The translations under genes were made by a program, and so were the position numbers. A DNA stretch of 64,000 nt from Rhodovulum tesquicola (GTDB lineage: Bacteria > Pseudomonadota > Alphaproteobacteria > Rhodobacterales > Rhodobacteraceae), in the NCBI RefSeq assembly GCF_024128855.1, contig NZ_JAMYDV010000003.1, positions 162,971 to 226,970 on the forward strand, in the 5' to 3' direction. The notes beneath the pieces are model-generated. The model worked only from the letters and a program-made list of their open reading frames with translations. It was not told where the DNA came from and ran no database searches. This document shows positions 39,640 to 49,527 of this stretch, piece after piece. Every line of letters starts with the position of its first letter. The stretch's first letter is position 1.

Positions 39640-40709
39640 GGCTTTCCTCCCAGCTCGATCGGCTTGCCGGCGCGGGTGCGTCCGAAGATGCGCGGGCGCA
39701 CATATTCGTCGATCAGCGGCGTGCAGGCGTTCATCAGGAGCACCGCGAAGGCCACGCCTTCGGGGAAGGCGCCCCAGCTGCGGATGATGAAGATCAGCGC
39801 CCCGATCCCGATGCCATAGATCATCTTTCCCAGCCCGGTGACCGGCGAGGTCACGTAATCGGTGGCGATGAAGAAGGCGCAGAACATCAGGGACCCCGAT
39901 GCAAGGTGGACCTGCGGTGGCGGGAAACTGTCCGGCGCGATCCCCCAGGCCGCCCCCGACAACACCGCCACCGACCCCAGCACGCTGAGCGGGATCACCA
40001 CCGTGATGACACGCATGAGGATCAGCCCGACGCCGCCCAGCAGCAGCAGAAAGGCGCTGGTCTCGCCCAGGCTGCCGGGCACATAGCCAAAGAACTGGTC
40101 ATGGATGTTGCCGATCTCGGCCAGGATCGCCTGCATCGGCTGCCCGGCATCAAGCTGGCTCTGGACATGGCTCAGGACCGAGGCGCTGCTGACCGCGTCG
40201 ATGCCGATATCGCCGCCGAAGGTAACCGCCAGCGCCTGCTGGAAACCCAGCCCGCCAGGGCCGCCGAGCACCGGATCGACCCAGACCGTCATCTGCACCG
40301 GCAGCGCCACCAGCAGCATGGCACGCGCCACCATGGCCGGGTTGAACAGGTTCTGGCCCAGCCCGCCGAAGACATGCTTGCCGATCACGATGGCAAGGCC
40401 CGCCGCCGTCACGCCCACCCACCAGGGCGCCCAGGGCGGCAGGGTCAGCGCCACGATCCAGCCCGTCAGAATGGCCGAGCCGTCGGTGGCAAAGCGCAGG
40501 ATCGGCTTGCCGGCCAGGGCAAGGCAGAGCACCTCGAACAGCAGCGCCGCAACAATCGTCACGAGGAACAGGAAGACCGCGGGCCAGCCGAAATGCAGCA
40601 GCCCAAAGCCCGTCGCGGGGCTAAGGCACACCATCACCGCCATCATCGTGCGCGAGACGTTGAAGCGCGAATGGATATGCGGCCCGCTGACGAGGATCGG
40701 AGCGGTCAT
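39636..40709 (-). CDS. rnfD: Rnf electron transport complex subunit RnfD
   Basis: 357 residues with about nine membrane helices; opens [34 protein letters not shown]. The covalent FMN site is [10 protein letters not shown], again with Ser where Thr is usual. [16 protein letters not shown] and [28 protein letters not shown] are typical RnfD/NqrB segments. Overlaps both neighbours by 4 bases. Confidence 0.94.
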   Translation of the reverse strand: MTAPILVSGPHIHSRFNVSRTMMAVMVCLSPATGFGLLHFGWPAVFLFLVTIVAALLFEVLCLALAGKPILRFATDGSAILTGWIVALTLPPWAPWWVGVTAAGLAIVIGKHVFGGLGQNLFNPAMVARAMLLVALPVQMTVWVDPVLGGPGGLGFQQALAVTFGGDIGIDAVSSASVLSHVQSQLDAGQPMQAILAEIGNIHDQFFGYVPGSLGETSAFLLLLGGVGLILMRVITVVIPLSVLGSVAVLSGAAWGIAPDSFPPPQVHLASGSLMFCAFFIATDYVTSPVTGLGKMIYGIGIGALIFIIRSWGAFPEGVAFAVLLMNACTPLIDEYVRPRIFGRTRAGKPIELGGKP

Positions 40710-42259
40710 TTCGCGGCCTCCTTGCTCTTGATCGCCTCGACCGCACCGGCCACAAGCGCCTCCGCCTCGGCCTCGCGCTTCTTGTTGGCGTCCATCTCCG
40801 CCTTGCGCCTGGCCATCGCGGCGCGCTTGGCCTCGGCGATGGCCTCATGGCGCGCGGTCCGGGCCTCGGCCAGGCGCTTGGCCTGTTCCTGCTGGTGCTT
40901 GCGGCTGTCGCGTTCGGCAAGCTTGCCCTTGGCATACTGGATGGTCTGCACCAGAGGCCGGTTCGACGGGCAGGTGAACGAACAGCAACCGCAATTGATG
41001 CAGTCGAGCAGGCCGACCTTGGCCGCGCCCTCCAGATCGCCAGCCTCGATCCGGGTGTTCAACTCGAACGGCGTCAACCCCATCGGGCAGACCTGGACGC
41101 AAAGGCCGCAGCGGATGCAGGGCATCACGTCCCTTTCGCGGGTTTCCCGCTCGCTCAGTGCGAGAACGCCGCCGGTGCCCTTGACGATGGGCACGCGCGG
41201 ATTCTGGATCGGCTGGCCCATCATCGGCCCGCCCAGCAGCAGCCGCTCGGGGTCTTCGACCAGGCCGCCGCAATGGGCGATCAGGTCCGACACCGGGGTG
41301 CCGATCAGCGCGCGCAGATTGGCCGGCCGCGCCACCGCGCGGCCCGACACCGTGACCACGCGCGAAATCGACGGCTCGCCATAGCGCACGGCCAGATGCA
41401 CAGCGTGCGCGGTCGCGGCGTTATGCACGACGACGCCCAGTTCGGCGGTCAGCGCCCGCGCCGGAGTTTCCTTTCCGGTCAGGGTCTTCACCAGGTGCTT
41501 TTCCGATCCCATCGGGTATTGGGCGGGCACCGTCTTGATCCGCATGATATGGCCCAGCGCGATCTTGTGGCGCTGCATCGCCTCGATCGCCTGCGGCTTG
41601 TTCGCCTCGATGGCGACGATGATCTCGCTGACGCCCAGCGCCTTTGCCATGATCCCGGCGCCATCGGCGATTTCCTCGGCACGCTCGCGCATCAGACGAT
41701 CGTCGCAGGTCAGGTAGGGCTCGCATTCGGCGGCGTTGATCACAAGCGTCTGCAAGTCGTATTTCGCCCGCAGGTTCAGCTTGACCGCCGAGGGAAAGGT
41801 CGCCCCGCCCATGCCGACGATCCCGGCCTCGGCGACCTGCGCGGCGATCTGCTCGGGCGTGGCGCTTTCGGGGTGCAGGCGCGGCAGACGGGGGCCCCAG
41901 CGGTCCTCTCCATCGGGGCGGATCGTGATCGTGGGCACCGGCAGGCCCGAGGGATGGGGCGCGATGAAATGGCCCACCGCGATGACCTGCCCCGAGGTCG
42001 GCGCGTGGATGTTGGATGAAACCGGCCCGCGCGCCTTGCCGATCAGCTGCCCCTTCAGAACCAGATCGCCGCGTGCGACTACGGGTTCGGCCTCGACGCC
42101 GATATGCTGTTGCAGCGGCACCCGGATCAGCGCCGGGATCGGCATGTCCTCGATCGCGCAGTCGGCGGACAGGAACTTGCACGTCTCGGGGTGAATGCCC
42201 CCCTTGAAGGAGAACAGGCGCGCCGGGTCGAAACGGCCGGAAAAGGAAAGGATGCTCAT
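40706..42259 (-). CDS. rnfC: Rnf electron transport complex subunit RnfC
   Basis: 517 residues. NADH/FMN-binding part (GMGGATFPSAVKLNLR, INAAECEPYLTCDDRLMRE, EANKPQAIEAM), an SLBB-like region, and two [4Fe-4S] sites, CIRCGLCVQVCPMG and CINCGCCSFTCPSN. A basic, Ala/Lys/Glu-rich helical tail of about 70 residues follows. RnfC is the cytoplasmic subunit that exchanges electrons with NADH; Rnf here is expected to drive low-potential electrons to ferredoxin for nitrogenase. Confidence 0.95.
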   Translation of the reverse strand: MSILSFSGRFDPARLFSFKGGIHPETCKFLSADCAIEDMPIPALIRVPLQQHIGVEAEPVVARGDLVLKGQLIGKARGPVSSNIHAPTSGQVIAVGHFIAPHPSGLPVPTITIRPDGEDRWGPRLPRLHPESATPEQIAAQVAEAGIVGMGGATFPSAVKLNLRAKYDLQTLVINAAECEPYLTCDDRLMRERAEEIADGAGIMAKALGVSEIIVAIEANKPQAIEAMQRHKIALGHIMRIKTVPAQYPMGSEKHLVKTLTGKETPARALTAELGVVVHNAATAHAVHLAVRYGEPSISRVVTVSGRAVARPANLRALIGTPVSDLIAHCGGLVEDPERLLLGGPMMGQPIQNPRVPIVKGTGGVLALSERETRERDVMPCIRCGLCVQVCPMGLTPFELNTRIEAGDLEGAAKVGLLDCINCGCCSFTCPSNRPLVQTIQYAKGKLAERDSRKHQQEQAKRLAEARTARHEAIAEAKRAAMARRKAEMDANKKREAEAEALVAGAVEAIKSKEAAK

Positions 42260-42831
42260 GCGGATCGCCTCATGTCCAGATCGCCGCCATCGGCTTCGGG
42301 ATCCGGTTTGTCCCAGTACCAGTTCCGCATCGTCCGGGGCTTGGGGCGGAGGATGATCGCCTCGGTCGGGCAGACCTCGATGCAGGCGTCACAGCCGATG
42401 CAGGCATCGGTGATCACGGTGTGGATCTGCCTGTTCGCGCCGACGATGGCGTCGGTCGGGCAGCGCTTGAAGCATTTCGTGCAGCCGGTGCAGTGATCCT
42501 CGAAGATGAAGGCGACCATCTGCGGCACATCTTCCCGCGCATCGCGCGCACCGCCCGCGTCCAGATCGGCGCCGGTGATCTGGACCAGTTCCATTGCAAG
42601 CTCGCGCCCGCCCGGCGGACACAGGCTGACGGGGGCTGTGCCCTCGACCAGCGCCTCGGCGCCCGCGCGGCACCCCGGAAAGCCGCACTGACCGCAATTG
42701 GTGCCCGGCAGCAGGCGTTCGATCTCGTCCACGATGGGGGGCGTCTCGACATGGAACTTTCGCGCGGCCAGCCCCAGGAGCAGGCCCAGGCCCAGGCCCA
42801 TGGCGGACATCGAGGCGACGGCGGAGAGCAT
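42256..42831 (-). CDS. rnfB: Rnf electron transport complex subunit RnfB
   Basis: 191 residues from ATG 42831. N-terminal membrane helix, then the Fe-S cluster motif LLPGTNCGQCGFPGCRAGAEA...LCPPGG and two [4Fe-4S] motifs CTGCTKCFKRCPTDAI and CIGCDACIEVCPTEAI. RnfB is the probable contact point for the soluble ferredoxin. The upstream continuation of the frame is a shadow of rnfA. Confidence 0.95.
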   Translation of the reverse strand: MLSAVASMSAMGLGLGLLLGLAARKFHVETPPIVDEIERLLPGTNCGQCGFPGCRAGAEALVEGTAPVSLCPPGGRELAMELVQITGADLDAGGARDAREDVPQMVAFIFEDHCTGCTKCFKRCPTDAIVGANRQIHTVITDACIGCDACIEVCPTEAIILRPKPRTMRNWYWDKPDPEADGGDLDMRRSA

Positions 42832-42850
42832 CTGTGCCTTCTCCTTTCGC

Positions 42851-43432
42851 TCAGTTCGGAACCAGGCCGGCAAAGCCCATGAACGCCATGGACAACAGGC
42901 CGGCAGAGATGAAGGCGATGGGCGGGCCGGCAAAGGCATCCGGAACGGACATCTGCGCGAGCTTCTCGCGCATGCCCGCAAAGATCGCGAGAACCAGCGT
43001 GAACCCCAATGCCGAGCCAAAGCCGTAGAGCAGGCTTTGGGCGAAGTCGTGCTCTTGCTGGAGGTTGAGCAACGCAACACCAAGCACAGCGCAATTCGTG
43101 GTGATCAGCGGCAGGTAGATCCCCAGCGCCCGGTATAGCCCGGGCGAGACCTTGCGCAGCACGGCTTCGGTGAACTGGACGATGGCGGCGATGACAAGGA
43201 TGAAGCTGAGGATGCGCAGGAAGCCCAGGTCCAGCGGCACCAGAAGCAGCGTCTCGATCACCCAGCTGGCCGCCGCCGCCAGCGTCAGCACGAAGGTTGT
43301 CGCCAGCCCCATGCCGATCGCCGCGTCGGTCTTGCGTGACACGCCCATGAAGGGGCAGAGGCCCAGGAACTTGACCAGCACCACGTTGTTCACGAGCGCC
43401 GTGCCGAGCAGGATCAAAAGGAATTCCGGCAT
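42851..43432 (-). CDS. rnfA: Rnf electron transport complex subunit RnfA
   Basis: 193 residues, six membrane helices, starting [49 protein letters not shown] carries the second conserved Cys. First gene of rnfABCDGEH. The sigma-54 promoter lies about 85 bases upstream. Confidence 0.95.
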   Translation of the reverse strand: MPEFLLILLGTALVNNVVLVKFLGLCPFMGVSRKTDAAIGMGLATTFVLTLAAAASWVIETLLLVPLDLGFLRILSFILVIAAIVQFTEAVLRKVSPGLYRALGIYLPLITTNCAVLGVALLNLQQEHDFAQSLLYGFGSALGFTLVLAIFAGMREKLAQMSVPDAFAGPPIAFISAGLLSMAFMGFAGLVPN

Positions 43433-43514
43433 GTCTAGGCTCCTTCGCCTGGTGCGCGCGCCCCTGATGTCGGGTCTGCGGAGGACAGCCATCGGGGTTT
43501 TTGGGATCAAGTGA

Positions 43515-43531
43515 AGCAAGGAACGTGCCAT
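43515..43531 (-). promoter_or_regulatory. Sigma-54 promoter of the rnf operon
   Basis: Minus strand ATGGCACGTTCCTTGCT, with GG-N10-GC spacing and a near-consensus TGGCAC/TTGC pair. Predicted start about 43504. Confidence 0.87.
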
Positions 43532-43669
43532 GTCGGCGGCGACGCGGCAGGACGGCCCGCGGCCGGACGAACGGCCCCGCACAATACCCCTGTCAGCATT
43601 GCGTGCCGGGCCGATTGTGCTGCGAAATGGCACAGGCATCGCGCCCGCGCCCGACCGGACGGTCGGCGA

Positions 43670-43685
43670 CGTCGCAAAGCCGACA
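43670..43685. promoter_or_regulatory. Putative NifA site shared by rnfA and fprA
   Basis: CGT-CGCAAAGCCG-ACA, 139 bases from the rnf promoter and 118 bases from the fprA promoter. It is the only TGT/CGT-N10-ACA match I found between the two. Confidence 0.6.
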
Positions 43686-43802
43686 TTCATGTTGTGAGCG
43701 TGTCGGACAGTCGAAGCATTCCGCGCGTCATTCGCATCGCGCTTCGCCTTGGCGACCTGCCCCGCCCCCAGCGGATCCGTGCCGCAGCGCAGGAAGCGAG
43801 GC

Positions 43803-43819
43803 TTGGCACGGTTCTTGCT
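43803..43819 (+). promoter_or_regulatory. Sigma-54 promoter of fprA-fdxC-fdxN-rseC-apbE
   Basis: TTGGCACGGTTCTTGCT, GG-N10-GC with consensus TGGCACG and TTGC. Predicted start about 43831, 30 bases before the fprA start. Confidence 0.88.
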
Positions 43820-43860
43820 TCTCCATTCTCAATACAGATGGCAGTCAAGGACACCCGCTC

Positions 43861-45463
<1,603 letters not shown>

Positions 45464-45514
45464 GGCCAGAACATACCCTGCAACGATCTGAAAACCGAAA
45501 GAAAGGACAAGACC

Positions 45515-45712
45515 ATGGCCATGATGATCGACAGCACGATGTGCACCGCCTGCGGCGATTGCGAATCCGTCTGTCCCACCTTGGCGATCATTCCCCACAA
45601 GGGCGTCTACATGATCCAGGCCGACAAATGCACCGAATGCGAGCCGGATCATGACATGCCGCAATGCCTGAATGCCTGCATGGAAGACGGCTGCATCAGT
45701 CCGGCCGACTAG
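45515..45712 (+). CDS. fdxN: 2[4Fe-4S] ferredoxin FdxN
   Basis: 65 residues: CTACGDCESVCPTLAI and CTECEPDHDMPQCLNACMEDGC, the nif-type ferredoxin with an extended second motif. The R. capsulatus counterpart (ferredoxin I) is the main electron donor to nitrogenase and depends on Rnf. Same unit as fdxC, 51 bases upstream. Confidence 0.94.
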   Translation: MAMMIDSTMCTACGDCESVCPTLAIIPHKGVYMIQADKCTECEPDHDMPQCLNACMEDGCISPAD

Positions 45713-45722
45713 GGGAACGATC

Positions 45723-46199
45723 ATGCCGGACCAGGACCCCGAAGACCCGCGCGCCCTGCGTCAGACCCTTCGGGTCGCTGGCGTCGAGGGCGCGGTGGTG
45801 CGGCTCGAAGCGAGCCGCCTGTCGGGCTGCGCCGCATGCGCGGCCCGCGCCGGTTGCGGCGCGGGCGCGCTGGCCGAACTGCTTGACGCGGGCCCGCTGG
45901 AGATCGCCCTGCCCCGCATCGGGCATGTGGCGCCCGGCGATCAGGTCGTGGTCTCGATCCCCGGCACGGCCTTCCTCGGGGCCGCCGGGCTGGCCTACCT
46001 GTTGCCGCCCGCGGCGCTGGTCCTTGCGGCCACGGGGTTCTCGGCGGGCGGCCTGTCGGACCTTTGGGTCGCTCTTCTCTGCGTGCCGGTTCTGGCGCTC
46101 TCCTTCCTTCCGGCGCGGCGCGCCGACAGCAGGGGGCGTTTCGCGTCGGCACTGCGCATCGAGGAGGTGATCCCGGCGGAGGATCGGGCCCGTCCATGA
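45723..46199 (+). CDS. rseC: RseC/SoxR-reducing-system family membrane protein
   Basis: 158 residues. Cysteine cluster CAACAARAGCGAGAL near residue 38, a beta-rich N-terminal domain ending GHVAPGDQVVVSIPG, and two membrane helices at about 78-100 and 105-125. In E. coli RseC acts with the Rsx complex, which is the Rnf homologue, so a maturation or support role for Rnf is a natural inference. Starts 10 bases after fdxN and overlaps apbE by 4 bases. Confidence 0.88.
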   Translation: MPDQDPEDPRALRQTLRVAGVEGAVVRLEASRLSGCAACAARAGCGAGALAELLDAGPLEIALPRIGHVAPGDQVVVSIPGTAFLGAAGLAYLLPPAALVLAATGFSAGGLSDLWVALLCVPVLALSFLPARRADSRGRFASALRIEEVIPAEDRARP

Positions 46200-47293
46200 C
46201 ACGGCCAAGACCGCTTATCCCCGCCCTTGCGGTGGTGGCGATTTGCGCGGCGCTTTTTCTCGCCGCGGCGCGCGCCCCCCGACCCGACCACGTGACCCGC
46301 GAAACGCTCTATGTCTTCGGCACGCTGGTCGAGATGGAGATCCGCGGCGAAAGCCCCGCACGGGCCGAGGCCGCAACCGCCGCCCTTGGCCGCCTGCTGC
46401 AAGCGCTCCATGACGACTGGCATGCCTGGCGCCCGGGCGCGCTGGGCGATCTCAACGCCGCGATCGCGCGCGGGGAGGCGCTGACCGTCGATCCGGGGCT
46501 TGCCGAAGTGCTGCGCACAGGGCGCCGGCTGTCCTGCGATAGCGGCGGGCTGTTCGACCCGGCCATCGGCGGGCTGATCGGGCTCTGGGGCTTTCATGCC
46601 GACACCGCGCCGACCGGCGCCCCCCCGACGCGTGGCGATATCGCCGCCCATCTTGACGCCCGCCCACGCATGACCGACCTGCGGATCGAGGGCACGGTCG
46701 TGTCATCCTCCAACCCGGCCGTGCAGCTCGACCTGGGCGGATTCGCAAAAGGCGTGGCGCTCGACCTTGCCGCGGCCGAATTGCGCGCCTCGGGCATCGC
46801 GAATGCGGTGCTGAACGCGGGCGGCGATGTCAACGTGATTGGTACCCATGGCAAAAGGCCCTGGCGCGTGGCGATCCGCGATCCCTTCGTCTGGGGCGCC
46901 GTCGCGGCGGTTTCGCTGCGATCGGGCGAGGTGCTTTACACGTCCGGCAATTACGAACGCTATTTCGAGGATCAAGGCGAGCGCTTCGCCCATATCATCG
47001 ACCCGCGCACCGGCTATCCGGTGCGCGAGATCGTGTCGGTCTCGGTGCTCGACACCGATGGGGCACGGGCCGATGCCGCGGCCACCGCGCTTGCTGTGGC
47101 GGGGCCGACGGACTGGGCGCGGGTCGCATCGGCGATGGGGGTGTCGGCGGTGCTGATCATCACCGAAGACGGCCGGCTCGTGGCGACGCCTGCGATGATG
47201 GACCGGATCGAACCTGCCGGACAGGATTTTCCCGGCCCGGTCGCGATCATGCCCCTGCCGCCCCAAGGCCGGCCCCCCGGCTGCGACGGCTAG
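46196..47293 (+). CDS. apbE: FAD:protein FMN transferase ApbE (RnfF)
   Basis: 365 residues with an N-terminal membrane anchor (residues 8-26). VFGTLVEMEIRG, SGGLFDPAIGGLIGLWGFH, QLDLGGFAKGVALDLAA, NAGGDVNVIG, FAHIIDPRTGYPV and DTDGARADAAATAL are all ApbE signatures. It transfers FMN from FAD to Ser/Thr of RnfD and RnfG in the periplasm; R. capsulatus calls it RnfF. Last gene of the unit; its stop overlaps the convergent fdxD stop by 4 bases. Confidence 0.95.
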   Translation: MTRPRPLIPALAVVAICAALFLAAARAPRPDHVTRETLYVFGTLVEMEIRGESPARAEAATAALGRLLQALHDDWHAWRPGALGDLNAAIARGEALTVDPGLAEVLRTGRRLSCDSGGLFDPAIGGLIGLWGFHADTAPTGAPPTRGDIAAHLDARPRMTDLRIEGTVVSSSNPAVQLDLGGFAKGVALDLAAAELRASGIANAVLNAGGDVNVIGTHGKRPWRVAIRDPFVWGAVAAVSLRSGEVLYTSGNYERYFEDQGERFAHIIDPRTGYPVREIVSVSVLDTDGARADAAATALAVAGPTDWARVASAMGVSAVLIITEDGRLVATPAMMDRIEPAGQDFPGPVAIMPLPPQGRPPGCDG

Positions 47294-47661
47294 TCGGCGC
47301 CCCCCGGCACGCCCGAAAAGGTCACCGTCACATCCTCGTCGCGGGCAATGAACTGGCAGGCCAGCCGATAGCGCGGCGGCAGGTCATTGACCTCGGCATT
47401 CTCGATTTCCTCCGGGGTGATCTTGCCCAACTCCCTGAGTTTGCTCTTTTCCTTCTCGGTCAGCATGATCCCTTTCCTCTGCGACGGGTCGTCGTATCCG
47501 ACCTCGATCAGGCAGGAGCCGCAATTGCCGTCACGGCATTCGAAGGGGATCGGAATCTGGTGTTGCTCGGCAAGGGCGAGGATCGTCCGGGTGTCGCCGG
47601 CGACGGCATAGACCGCCTTGTCCTTGTGCATCATCGGCGAGGTGAAGGTCACGATGGCCAT
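47290..47661 (-). CDS. fdxD: [2Fe-2S] ferredoxin FdxD
   Basis: 123 residues from ATG 47661. Cluster motif CRDGNCGSC with the last Cys in YRLACQFIA; a long middle insertion (LTEKEKSKLRELGKITPEEIENAEVNDLPPR) marks the FdxD/ferredoxin V type of R. capsulatus. It has its own sigma-54 promoter 81 bases upstream and stands as a single-gene nif unit. Confidence 0.92.
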   Translation of the reverse strand: MAIVTFTSPMMHKDKAVYAVAGDTRTILALAEQHQIPIPFECRDGNCGSCLIEVGYDDPSQRKGIMLTEKEKSKLRELGKITPEEIENAEVNDLPPRYRLACQFIARDEDVTVTFSGVPGGAD

Positions 47662-47741
47662 GTCAGATACTCCTTGTCTGCCGCCCCTCGGGGCGGGAAT
47701 TCCGTGGTTCGAACCGGGCGCACGTCTCCGGAGCATTGCCA

Positions 47742-47758
47742 AGCAAGAACCGTGCCAG
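47742..47758 (-). promoter_or_regulatory. Sigma-54 promoter of fdxD
   Basis: Minus strand CTGGCACGGTTCTTGCT, GG-N10-GC; the same TGGCACGGTTCTTGC core as the fprA promoter. Confidence 0.87.
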
Positions 47759-47812
47759 CCGCCCCTTGGCCACGATCCCGGACCTTCTTTTCGCCTCACC
47801 CTTCCGCAAGCG

Positions 47813-47828
47813 CGTCGCAAAGCCGACA
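47813..47828. promoter_or_regulatory. Putative NifA site of fdxD (variant)
   Basis: CGT-CGCAAAGCCG-ACA, identical to the site between rnfA and fprA, 55 bases upstream of the fdxD promoter. Confidence 0.6.
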
Positions 47829-47865
47829 GGGGCCAGGCGACACCCGCCGCTCCCTTCTTCTTGGA

Positions 47866-47907
47866 AAAATACCCCGGGGGGGGACGCGGGGGGCAGCGCC
47901 CCCCGCG
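47866..47907 (-). terminator. Terminator-like hairpin downstream of fdxB
   Basis: Perfect 10-bp stem CGCGGGGGGC/GCCCCCCGCG with a 3-base loop (47885-47907); on the minus strand it is followed by CCCCGGGGTATTTTTCC, which supplies a T-run (47866-47870). Together with the next hairpin it would end the nifE-fdxB transcript. Confidence 0.65.
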
Positions 47908-47912
47908 CGGGT

Positions 47913-47934
47913 CGCCCCGGCGAAAGCCGGGGCG
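47913..47934. repeat. REP-like GC palindrome
   Basis: CGCCCCGGC-GAAA-GCCGGGGCG: a perfect 9-bp stem with a GAAA tetraloop, 13 bases after the fdxB stop. Its form resembles dispersed palindromic repeats of proteobacteria; only one copy is seen in the window. Confidence 0.55.
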
Positions 47935-47947
47935 AAACCCGAAGGGA

Positions 47948-48253
47948 TCAGGCAGCGGCCTCGGCGGGCGCGTGGGTCTGGCACCCCGACGGGCAGACGC
48001 GAGCGCAGGCGCCGCAGCCGATGCAATCGCCGGAATCCGCGACGACCATCACCTTGCGTTCGATGTCGGCCTCGTATTCCTCGTCATCGACATCGACGAT
48101 CATCTCTTCGTCGGTCACGCCTTTCAACGTCAGCACTTTGCGCGCGCAGACCTTGTAGCACCGGCCGCAGCCGATGCATTTCTCCATGTCGATTTCCATC
48201 AGGAAATGCGGCGTGTATTCCGTTCCTGCGCGGGTATGGGCGGTGATCGGCAT
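47948..48253 (-). CDS. fdxB: Nif-specific ferredoxin III FdxB
   Basis: 101 residues with two [4Fe-4S] motifs, CIGCGRCYKVCARKV and CIGCGACARVCPSGC, separated by an acidic stretch, as in FdxB of diazotrophs. Likely an electron carrier for cofactor assembly or nitrogenase. Last gene of the nifENX unit, 3 bases after the CCE_0567-type gene. Confidence 0.93.
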   Translation of the reverse strand: MPITAHTRAGTEYTPHFLMEIDMEKCIGCGRCYKVCARKVLTLKGVTDEEMIVDVDDEEYEADIERKVMVVADSGDCIGCGACARVCPSGCQTHAPAEAAA

Positions 48254-48256
48254 GGG

Positions 48257-48466
48257 TCAAGCCTCCTCGGCGGCCTTCTTCGCCGCCTTGAGGTCCTCGC
48301 GCGCGGCGTCGAGTTCCCTGAACAGCTCATGGGCCTGCTGGGCGACCTCGGGGATCCTCTCCCAATCCGTCGGCAACTCCTCTGCCAGGTCGTGCAGGTT
48401 CATCTTGGCCTCTGTCGACCGCATCGACAGTTTCTTCACGCGGGATTCAAGCTCTTCCAGGGTCAT
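48257..48466 (-). CDS. CCE_0567 family nif-associated helical protein
   Basis: 69 residues, almost entirely helical (MTLEELESRVKKLSMRSTEAKMNLHDLAEELPTDW...), the small Rop-like metal-binding protein family found with nifX and fdxB in many diazotrophs. Its role in nitrogen fixation is not established. The 137 bases separating it from the DUF269 gene hold nothing recognisable. Confidence 0.88.
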   Translation of the reverse strand: MTLEELESRVKKLSMRSTEAKMNLHDLAEELPTDWERIPEVAQQAHELFRELDAAREDLKAAKKAAEEA

Positions 48467-48603
48467 GGCGTGATCCTCGGATCGGGTTTCGCGGTGCCGG
48501 AGCAGAACCGGCGGGAGAACGGGATGCGCCCGGCCAGGGGCCTCAGCGGGACGGCGGGACGCAACGGGGCGGCTGGCGCAGCGCGCGCATGCGGATCATC
48601 GGC

Positions 48604-49077
48604 TCAGGCCCCCACGGCTTCGGGAAAGCGCGCGACCATTTCGGCCGCGTCCGCGGTCATCCTGTCGCCCGCCTCGGCCAGCTTGGCATAGCTTTCGAAG
48701 CCGAAGCGGTGGATGTCGCGGACATGTTTCGACAGCACCACCAGCCGGCCCGAGATCAGAACGATGCGCCCGAAGCCTTCGTGATGGATCTTGGACATCT
48801 GCGCGGCCATCGCACCGGTGCGCTTTTCCAGCAGCAGCGCGATCGCGTCGTAGAATTTCTCTACCCGCCAAAGAAGGTCGGGATCGGGATCGCCCATGAT
48901 CGGCATGTCGCGGCGTTCCTCGCGGGTCACGATGAAATCGGCCAGCAGTTCGGCATCGGTCTTGTCATCCCAGCTGCCATAGCTGTCCTCGGCGCGGATC
49001 ACCGCGACAAGCTGTTTCAGGAAATCGCTCGCGGGCATCTCGCCGCCACGCGGCAGGGTTTCGGTCTCTGCGGTCAT
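48604..49077 (-). CDS. NifX-associated nitrogen fixation protein (DUF269)
   Basis: 157 residues: FLKQLVAVIRAEDSYGSWDDKTDAELLADFIVTREERRDMPIMGDPDPDLLWRVEKFY, the DUF269 pattern. Found directly after nifX in most diazotrophs; probably helps FeMo-cofactor synthesis. Its ATG overlaps the nifX stop by 4 bases. Confidence 0.94.
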   Translation of the reverse strand: MTAETETLPRGGEMPASDFLKQLVAVIRAEDSYGSWDDKTDAELLADFIVTREERRDMPIMGDPDPDLLWRVEKFYDAIALLLEKRTGAMAAQMSKIHHEGFGRIVLISGRLVVLSKHVRDIHRFGFESYAKLAEAGDRMTADAAEMVARFPEAVGA

Positions 49078-49514
49078 TCGATGACGTCCTCGGCATAGTC
49101 GGCGGCGAAATCGGTTTGCGGGCGGCCCAGAACCTTGCGCAGGAACGGCGGGGGCGAGCCTTTCAGCATGTTCTGCGTCTGGGCCAGGACGTCGGAAATG
49201 GGTTCGGGCCCCTTGCGCTTTATCGGGTGGATCCCTGCGCGCACGACCTTGGCGGCCGAGGGTCCGCCGATCGCCAGCACGAACAGCAATGCACAGCCCG
49301 ACAGCGCCTCGACCTTGGGGGTGATTCGGTCGTCGATGGTGTCGTGCTGGCCATCCTGGGAGGTGAAATCGCCGAATTCCAGCACCTCGACCACCCGTGC
49401 CGTGCGTGTCGTCACCTCGTAGATCGCGAATTTCCTGGCCGAGCCGAAATGCGCGTCGAGATGTTCCATGTCATTGGTGGCAATGGCAATCTTCAGGGGT
49501 TTCTCGTTGGTCAT
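49074..49514 (-). CDS. nifX: NifX, FeMo-cofactor precursor carrier
   Basis: 146 residues from ATG 49514. LKIAIATNDMEHLDAHFGSARKFAIYEV, DRITPKVEALSGCALLFVLAIGGPSAAKVV and HPIKRKGPEPISDVL are NifX signatures. The protein holds NifB-co and the VK-cluster in transit to NifEN. Begins 13 bases after nifN. Confidence 0.95.
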   Translation of the reverse strand: MTNEKPLKIAIATNDMEHLDAHFGSARKFAIYEVTTRTARVVEVLEFGDFTSQDGQHDTIDDRITPKVEALSGCALLFVLAIGGPSAAKVVRAGIHPIKRKGPEPISDVLAQTQNMLKGSPPPFLRKVLGRPQTDFAADYAEDVIE

Positions 49515-49527
49515 ACCGGTCTCCGGC

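Larger units (their letters stand above)
43433..43860. other. Divergent rnfA/fprA control region
   Basis: 428 bases with no gene. It holds two sigma-54 promoters facing outward (43515-43531 minus and 43803-43819 plus) and one NifA-type site between them (43670-43685). No other element was recognised. Confidence 0.8.

Noticed and set aside
43693..43709. TGT...ACA pair near the shared rnf/fprA site
   Set aside because: The spacing is 11, not 10 bases, so it does not fit NifA.
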